A stretch of DNA of 64,000 nt. Origin: an uncultured Sphingorhabdus sp. GTDB taxonomy: Bacteria; Pseudomonadota; Alphaproteobacteria; Sphingomonadales; Sphingomonadaceae. Location: assembly GCA_937873665.1 (NCBI GenBank), contig CALMYW010000105.1, forward strand, positions 1-64,000. Direction: 5' to 3'. Below the pieces are notes generated by a model. It was not told the DNA's origin. It worked only from the letters and a program-made list of their open reading frames with translations, and did not search any database. Both the position numbers and the translations under genes were made by a program. Positions 59,251 to 64,000 of this stretch are shown one piece after another. How positions within the stretch are numbered: the first letter of the stretch is position 1; the number at the start of each line of letters is the position of its first letter.

Positions 59251-59334
59251 ACCGTAGCCCTGAGCCTGTCGAAGGGCGCCTATCAGCGTCAATGCAAACC
59301 TTGAGACGCCCTTCGACAGGCTCAGGGCTGCGGT
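59251..59334. repeat. Inverted-repeat element, family IV (copy 2)
   Basis: Arms of 28 bp (ACCGTAGCCCTGAGCCTGTC... and its complement ...GACAGGCTCAGGGCTGCGGT) around a 28-base loop, followed by AAAAAA. The arm core equals that at 48721-48787. It lies between two convergent genes (corC-type and msrA), where it could end transcription from both sides. Confidence 0.88.
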
Positions 59335-59345
59335 AAAAAAACGCG

Positions 59346-59954
59346 TTACTTAGCCCAAACCTCCGCCAGTCGATCATCTCTTCCGCAACGGCTGCGGTAA
59401 TAGCGGTAGCGGATCGGGTTCTTTTTATAATAATCCTGATGGTAATCTTCGGCGCGGTAGAAAGCGCTGCGTGCCACTATTTTGGTTGCCAGATCGCGTT
59501 TGAAGAAGCCCACCAAATAGTCGAACGAAGCTTTTGCTGCCTTCTGTTCGGCAGCACCTTGCGGAAAGATCGCGGCGCGATAGCTCTCGCCCTTGTCGCA
59601 AAACTGTCCTGCTGCGTCGAATGGATCGACATTCTTCCAGAAGACCGAAATCAGTTCGGAATATTTCACCTTCACCGGATCGTAGGTAACCAGCACCGCT
59701 TCGTAATGACCTGTTCCACCGGCGCTCACCTGCTCATAGGCCGGGTTCCGCACCCGACCGCCAGTGTAACCGGATACGACATCAATCACGCCGTCGACCT
59801 TCTCGAAATCGGCCTCGGCGCACCAGAAACATCCCATCGCAAAGACGGCGGTTGCAGTTTCGGTCTTTCCGCGCACTTCGGAAGCGCTCGCCAACGCAAA
59901 GAGGAGCATGGCCGAAAACATGGCGACGGCAATTTGACTCAGCTTTTTCATCAT
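59346..59954 (-). CDS. msrA: Exported peptide methionine sulfoxide reductase A
   Basis: 202 residues from ATG 59954, with a signal peptide (KKLSQIAVAMFSAMLLFALASAS). The catalytic motif is FAMGCFWCAEADFEKVDGV, then VVSGYTGGRVRNPAYEQVSAGGTGHYEAV and DPFDAAGQFCDKGESYRAAIF. The C-terminal Cys near SRCGRD may resolve the disulfide. The signal peptide implies repair of oxidised methionines outside the cytoplasm, while most MsrA are cytosolic. Confidence 0.93.
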   Translation of the reverse strand: MMKKLSQIAVAMFSAMLLFALASASEVRGKTETATAVFAMGCFWCAEADFEKVDGVIDVVSGYTGGRVRNPAYEQVSAGGTGHYEAVLVTYDPVKVKYSELISVFWKNVDPFDAAGQFCDKGESYRAAIFPQGAAEQKAAKASFDYLVGFFKRDLATKIVARSAFYRAEDYHQDYYKKNPIRYRYYRSRCGRDDRLAEVWAK

Positions 59955-59985
59955 AGCCTCTGGTTCGCCTCGATTGACCTTAAAG

Positions 59986-60675
59986 TTACGCCTCGCCCTG
60001 ACTTTCAAGCAACTGGCGCGCACGCCAGCGCCAATGAAGGGCAAGTGTCTCCATTTCCGCCAATTCGCGCAATGCGGTATTTGCCCCGTCCATTCGGTGC
60101 ATACCGCCGATTAACAACTGAAACGCGCGCTCGACGGTCCAGCCATGCCGCGCGCGTTCCACTTGTTCGATGCTGTCATCGGGCTTGATATGGCCGACTT
60201 CCATCACCCTGAAATAATAGCCGCTGCGGCCGGTTTGAACGACTGCAGCCATTATGCCTTTCATTCCAAAATGATGGTCTAATTTCCAGCAAGGCTGCCG
60301 ACCTTGGCTGATCTCGACCAACGCCTCACCAATCCGGAAGCGGTCGCCAATCTGGACACGGTCTTCGGTCATTTCCAACGCCGAGATATTCTCGCCAAAA
60401 CCGCCCAAGCGGCCAAGATGCGGGTGAGGTTCACGCCCGGCTTTGGCAAAATCGGCCTCCCAAAGCGGATAATGCTCGCCCGGGTAGAAATGCACTGCCT
60501 TATCCTCACCGCCATGCACAGTCGGGTCGCCGACGCGATCCCCCTCAAATCCGGTGAAGGTCAGATAAACCGGATGGTCGACCGAAAGGCGCGAGCCGAT
60601 GGAACTGTCTTCCCCCTCGCCTCTGAACGAAACGGGTTTGCCGATTAACAAGGCTTCGATGTTCGTTTTGATCAT
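59986..60675 (-). CDS. MOSC domain protein (YiiM-like)
   Basis: 229 residues from ATG 60675 (MIKTNIEALLIGKPVSF). The MOSC core shows GFEGDRVGDPTVHGGEDKAVHFYPGEHYPLW, LGGFGENISALEMTEDRVQIGDRFRIGEALVEISQGRQPCWKLDHHFG with the conserved Cys in QPCWKL. YiiM-type proteins use molybdenum cofactor to reduce N-hydroxylated bases and related compounds. It is divergent from the glycosyltransferase gene 70 bases away. Confidence 0.9.
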   Translation of the reverse strand: MIKTNIEALLIGKPVSFRGEGEDSSIGSRLSVDHPVYLTFTGFEGDRVGDPTVHGGEDKAVHFYPGEHYPLWEADFAKAGREPHPHLGRLGGFGENISALEMTEDRVQIGDRFRIGEALVEISQGRQPCWKLDHHFGMKGIMAAVVQTGRSGYYFRVMEVGHIKPDDSIEQVERARHGWTVERAFQLLIGGMHRMDGANTALRELAEMETLALHWRWRARQLLESQGEA

Positions 60676-60745
60676 GCCAGAGCTTAACCGTCCGGTCACG
60701 GCTTGGCCATTGGCAATCGCGCCCGCGATGTCTAATAGGCTGCGG

Positions 60746-61909
60746 ATGCAGACGGCGGACCTTCGCATTGCCCTGTTTAGCGGCAATTATAATTATGTGC
60801 GCGATGGCGCAAACCAGGCACTCAACCGGCTGGTGGGGTATTTGCTGCGCCAAGGCGCGCAGGTGCGGGTCTATTCTCCTACCGTCGACGAACCTGCCTT
60901 CCCGCCCACCGGCGATTTGGTCAGCGTACCGTCGATGGCGATCCCAAACCGCCCCGAATATCGCATTCCACTGGCGCTTTCCGGCGCAGTAAAGCGTGAT
61001 CTGGAAGCCTTCGCGCCCAATGTCGTGCATATCTCCAGCCCGGACCGGGTTGCGCGCAAGGCGGTGAAATGGGCGCGTAAACGCAATTTGCCGGTGCTCG
61101 CCTCGGTGCACACGCGGTTCGAAACCTATTTCCGTTATTACAACATGTCGTTCCTCGAACCGTTGGTTGAAGCTTGGTTGCGCACGCTTTACCGGAAATG
61201 CGATGCGCTGGTCGCACCATCGGAATCGATGGCACAGGTGCTTCGCCAACAGCGGATGAATTACGATATCGATATCTGGTCGCGTGGCGTTGATCGCGAC
61301 ATATTCGATCCCTCTCGCCGAGACCTGCAATGGCGCAATGAATTGGGCATAGCCGACGATATGCCGGTCATTGGATTTCTGGGCCGTTTAGTCATGGAAA
61401 AGGGCCTCGACGTGTTTTCCGACTCCATCGACCAGCTCAACCGTCGCAATGTTAGGCATAAGGTGCTGGTTATCGGCGAAGGCCCGGCGCGCGGCTGGTT
61501 CGAAAGCCGCCTGCCAGACGCCGCCTTTGTCGGCTTCCAGGGCGGTGCCGATCTGGCGCGCGCAGTCGCCAGCATGGACATATTGTTCAACCCCAGCGTC
61601 ACCGAAACCTTTGGCAATGTGACGCTGGAGGCGATGGCTTGCGGCCTACCGGTTGTCGCGGCAAAAGCCACCGGCAGCCAAAGCTTGGTCGATGACAACC
61701 GCTCAGGGCGGCTTATCACCCCGGGCGCCATTGCTCAGTTTGCCGAGGCGTTGCGCAATTATTGTGAAGACCCGGCATTGCGTATGGAGCATGGCAAGGC
61801 CGGTGAACAACGCAGCCTCGAATATAGCTGGGATGCGATCAATCAGGCCGTGGCCGATACCTATGTCCGGCTGGTCCGGCAACGTCGCACGGAGCTGACC
61901 AAGGCGTGA
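60746..61909 (+). CDS. GT4 family glycosyltransferase (mannosyltransferase-like)
   Basis: About 387 residues from ATG 60746 (MQTADLRIALFSGNYNYVRDGANQALNRLVGYLLRQG); ATG 60728 would add six. The C-terminal Rossmann half has VIGFLGRLVMEKGLDVFSDSI, FNPSVTETFGNVTLEAMACGLPVVAAKATGSQSLVDDNRSG, the E-x7-E nucleotide-sugar site. Relatives add mannose or other sugars to lipids or sphingolipids; the acceptor here is unknown. Its stop overlaps the rarA GTG start by four bases. Confidence 0.88.
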   Translation: MQTADLRIALFSGNYNYVRDGANQALNRLVGYLLRQGAQVRVYSPTVDEPAFPPTGDLVSVPSMAIPNRPEYRIPLALSGAVKRDLEAFAPNVVHISSPDRVARKAVKWARKRNLPVLASVHTRFETYFRYYNMSFLEPLVEAWLRTLYRKCDALVAPSESMAQVLRQQRMNYDIDIWSRGVDRDIFDPSRRDLQWRNELGIADDMPVIGFLGRLVMEKGLDVFSDSIDQLNRRNVRHKVLVIGEGPARGWFESRLPDAAFVGFQGGADLARAVASMDILFNPSVTETFGNVTLEAMACGLPVVAAKATGSQSLVDDNRSGRLITPGAIAQFAEALRNYCEDPALRMEHGKAGEQRSLEYSWDAINQAVADTYVRLVRQRRTELTKA

Positions 61910-63228
61910 GCGACCTTTTCGGCGCCCCGTCCCCAACCCGTCCCGAAACTGTTTCGGCACATTCGCCGCTTGCCGATCGGATACGCCCGCAGTCGCTTTC
62001 GGAAGTTGTAGGGCAGGAGCATCTGACTGGGCCTGATGGGGCCATCGGTCGCATGGTCGCCGCCGGGCGATTGTCCTCAATGATCCTGTGGGGGCCGCCG
62101 GGAACAGGAAAAACCAGCATCGCGCGTCTTTTGGCCGACGCGGTTGGCATGCATTATATGGCGGTTTCGGCGGTTTTTTCGGGCGTCGCCGATCTGAAAA
62201 AGGCCTTTGCCGAGGCCGAACAGGTAGCGCGCACCGGCAAAGCCACATTGCTGTTCGTCGACGAAATCCACCGTTTCAATCGCGCGCAGCAGGACGGATT
62301 TCTGCCCTTTGTCGAGCGTGGCATTGTCACACTTGTTGGCGCGACCACTGAAAATCCCAGTTTCGAACTGAACGCCGCATTGCTCAGCCGGGCGCAGGTG
62401 CTGGTATTGAAACGCCTTGATGAGGCCGCCCTTCTCAAACTCTTCGAACGTGCCGAAGCCGTCGAAGGAAAGCCCCTGCCCCTCACCGGCGATGCGCGCT
62501 TGGCTCTGATTGCGAGTGCGGACGGCGACGGTCGGTTCCTGCTCAACCAGGCCGAAACGCTATTCGCCATCGCGCCGCCAGACGCCCCCTTGGACCCTCA
62601 GGCCATGGCCGCCCTGCTCCATCGCCGGATGCCGGTTTATGACAAGGACCGTGAGGGGCATTACAATCTCATTTCGGCCCTGCACAAATCGATGCGCGGT
62701 TCAGACCCGCAGGCCGCGCTCTATTGGCTGGCGAGGATGCTGGTTGCGGGCGAAGAACCGCTCTATGTGCTCCGTCGCATCACCCGTTTTGCAGTTGAGG
62801 ATGTTGGCCTCGCCGATCCGCGGGCGCTCGAACAATGCATCGCGGCCAAGGATGCCTATGAATTTCTGGGATCTCCGGAAGGTGAATTGGCCATTGTCCA
62901 AGCCTGCCTCTATTGCGCCACTGCGCCCAAATCGAACGCAGCTTACAAGGCCCAAAAAGCCGCATGGAAGCTGGCCAAAGAAACCGGTTCGTTGATGCCG
63001 CCAGCCAATATTCTGAACGCGCCGACCAAGCTGATGAAGGATATCGGCTATGGCCAAGGCTATGCCTATGACCATGACATTGAGGAAGGTTTTTCGGGTG
63101 CCAATTATTGGCCAGAGGAGATGCAGCCAGCGGAACTTTACCGCCCTGTCCCGCGTGGACTGGAGGCCAAAATAGCCGAGCGCCTCGCTTATTGGGATGG
63201 CCTGCGCAGGGAGAGGAACAGCAAATGA
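61906..63228 (+). CDS. rarA: Replication-associated recombination protein A
   Basis: A 440-residue AAA+ protein with GTG start at 61906. It shows PLADRIRPQSLSEVVGQEHLTG, the P-loop LWGPPGTGKTSIARLLADAVG, LFVDEIHRFNRAQQDGFLPFVERG (Walker B) and GATTENPSFELNAALLSRAQV, followed by the MgsA C-terminal domain with HKSMRGSDPQAALYWLARML. It acts at stalled forks like a clamp-loader homolog. Coupled to the glycosyltransferase upstream and the oxidoreductase downstream by four-base overlaps. Confidence 0.95.
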   Translation: MSDLFGAPSPTRPETVSAHSPLADRIRPQSLSEVVGQEHLTGPDGAIGRMVAAGRLSSMILWGPPGTGKTSIARLLADAVGMHYMAVSAVFSGVADLKKAFAEAEQVARTGKATLLFVDEIHRFNRAQQDGFLPFVERGIVTLVGATTENPSFELNAALLSRAQVLVLKRLDEAALLKLFERAEAVEGKPLPLTGDARLALIASADGDGRFLLNQAETLFAIAPPDAPLDPQAMAALLHRRMPVYDKDREGHYNLISALHKSMRGSDPQAALYWLARMLVAGEEPLYVLRRITRFAVEDVGLADPRALEQCIAAKDAYEFLGSPEGELAIVQACLYCATAPKSNAAYKAQKAAWKLAKETGSLMPPANILNAPTKLMKDIGYGQGYAYDHDIEEGFSGANYWPEEMQPAELYRPVPRGLEAKIAERLAYWDGLRRERNSK

Positions 63229-64000
63229 GGTATCGCGCCGCCGTCTGTACGGCATTGACCGGACCCGAGAGCATCCGGATTGAGGAATGCGAACGCAAGC
63301 CGTTGCAACCCGGCGAGGTTCGTATTGCCATCAAGGCGGCGGGGCTCAATTTCCCCGACTTGCTGATGACTTACGGCAAATACCAGTTCCGCCCCGATCC
63401 GCCCTTCGTTCCGGGTATGGAATTTTCGGGAGAAGTCATCGAGGTCGGCGCCGGTGTGACCAATTGGAAACCGGGCGATGGCGTGATGGGTGGCGGCAAG
63501 GGCGACTGTATTGCGGAAGAAGCGGTCGTTCCTGCCGCAGCTTTGGCAACCAAGCCCGATGCATTAAGCTGGGAAGAGGCAGCGTGCTGGCGCGCAGGCG
63601 GCGTTACTGCATGGCACGCGTTACACGACAAGGCTGCGCTCAAAGCAGGTGAGACCTTGCTGGTGCTGGGCGCCGCTGGCGGAGTCGGCATGGCGGCGGT
63701 TTCGCTCGGCAAATATATGGGGGCGATTGTCATCGGCACGGGTTCCAGCCCGGAAAAGCGCGCAGCTATCCTTGCGGCTGGCGCAGACCATGCGCTCGAT
63801 CCGGCCGATCCGGACTTAGCGGCCAAGGTCAAGGAACTGACCGACGGCAAAGGCTGCGATGTCGTATTCGATCCTGTAGGAGGTGATCTGTCGATTACCG
63901 CAACACGCGCGATCGGATGGGGCGGACGTTTCCTGATTGTCGGCTTTGCCAGCGGCAGCACGCCCAGCTTCCCCGCCAACCATGCGCTAATCAAAGGATA
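63225..64000 (+). CDS. NADPH:quinone oxidoreductase family protein (C-terminus beyond window)
   Basis: The frame opens at ATG 63225, four bases overlapping the rarA stop, and runs off the right edge after about 258 residues. It belongs to the zinc-free medium-chain dehydrogenases: FPDLLMTYGKYQFRPDPPFVPGMEFSGEV, ETLLVLGAAGGVGMAAVSLGKYMGA (NADPH loop AAGGVG), GADHALD and CDVVFDPVGGDL. These reduce quinones or enoyl-type compounds. The visible part looks intact. Confidence 0.92.
   Translation, partial: MRYRAAVCTALTGPESIRIEECERKPLQPGEVRIAIKAAGLNFPDLLMTYGKYQFRPDPPFVPGMEFSGEVIEVGAGVTNWKPGDGVMGGGKGDCIAEEAVVPAAALATKPDALSWEEAACWRAGGVTAWHALHDKAALKAGETLLVLGAAGGVGMAAVSLGKYMGAIVIGTGSSPEKRAAILAAGADHALDPADPDLAAKVKELTDGKGCDVVFDPVGGDLSITATRAIGWGGRFLIVGFASGSTPSFPANHALIKG

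Overview
The window is a stretch of chromosome from an alphaproteobacterium, most likely a member of the Sphingomonadales (Sphingopyxis/Sphingorhabdus-like). This rests on protein types and on gene order: fabD-fabG-acpP-fabF-mltG, rpsF-rpsR-rplI, and the tsaB-rimI-mucR-fur-plsC-miaB-phoH-ybeY-corC run. It also rests on a MucR/Ros regulator, long acidic or basic tails on ribosomal proteins bS6 and bL9, and a GC-rich, densely packed genome. No rRNA is present and the species cannot be named.

Bases 1 to about 6021 are the right end of an integrated mobile element. It carries a strawberry-notch type methyltransferase/helicase (cut by the window edge), a CHC2/Toprim primase-like protein, a lytic transglycosylase, a small DUF5818-like protein and a tyrosine integrase. 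It ends in a copy of the 3' part of a proline-type tRNA, the probable attachment site. The divergent promoter inside the element carries an exact GTTC-N7-GTTC match to the alphaproteobacterial LexA box.

From 6040 to 10233 lies an acyl-CoA catabolic operon: nitronate-monooxygenase-like flavoprotein, SDR and two acyl-CoA dehydrogenases. It is preceded by the palindrome TTTAATCGCGCGATTAAA. The same half-sites recur 35 kb away, directly before a nitroreductase gene (45377-45394), which points to a shared regulator. A GH108 endolysin and a 3TM holin (10440-11444) stand alone without phage structural genes. A cobalamin riboswitch then precedes btuB and a small membrane protein that may be an inner-membrane partner. 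Next come a 2'-5' RNA ligase-like protein, an alkylsulfatase, the fatty-acid synthesis operon (with an enoyl-CoA hydratase inserted between fabD and fabG, and a terminator-like hairpin between acpP and fabF), a Ca2+/H+ antiporter, a cytochrome b561 coupled to a membrane-tethered LuxR-type regulator, murein recycling genes, a 5'-nucleotidase lipoprotein and the bS6-bS18-bL9 operon.

From 30745 to 33198 there is an atypical MORN-like/coiled-coil exported protein beside a KtrA gene that has lost its C-terminal RCK domain. The rest is mostly housekeeping: ktrB, folE, transaldolase, DUF4197, priA, a PBP1-type synthase, a membrane-anchored trypsin-like protease, cobT, cysS, a 2-hydroxyacid dehydrogenase, HPP and TerC membrane proteins, nfuA, rutE-like, the tsaB-to-corC cluster, msrA, MOSC, a glycosyltransferase, rarA and a truncated quinone oxidoreductase.

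Several families of long inverted-repeat elements sit between genes. One 96-bp copy lies inside the ybeY reading frame and adds 32 codons without breaking it.
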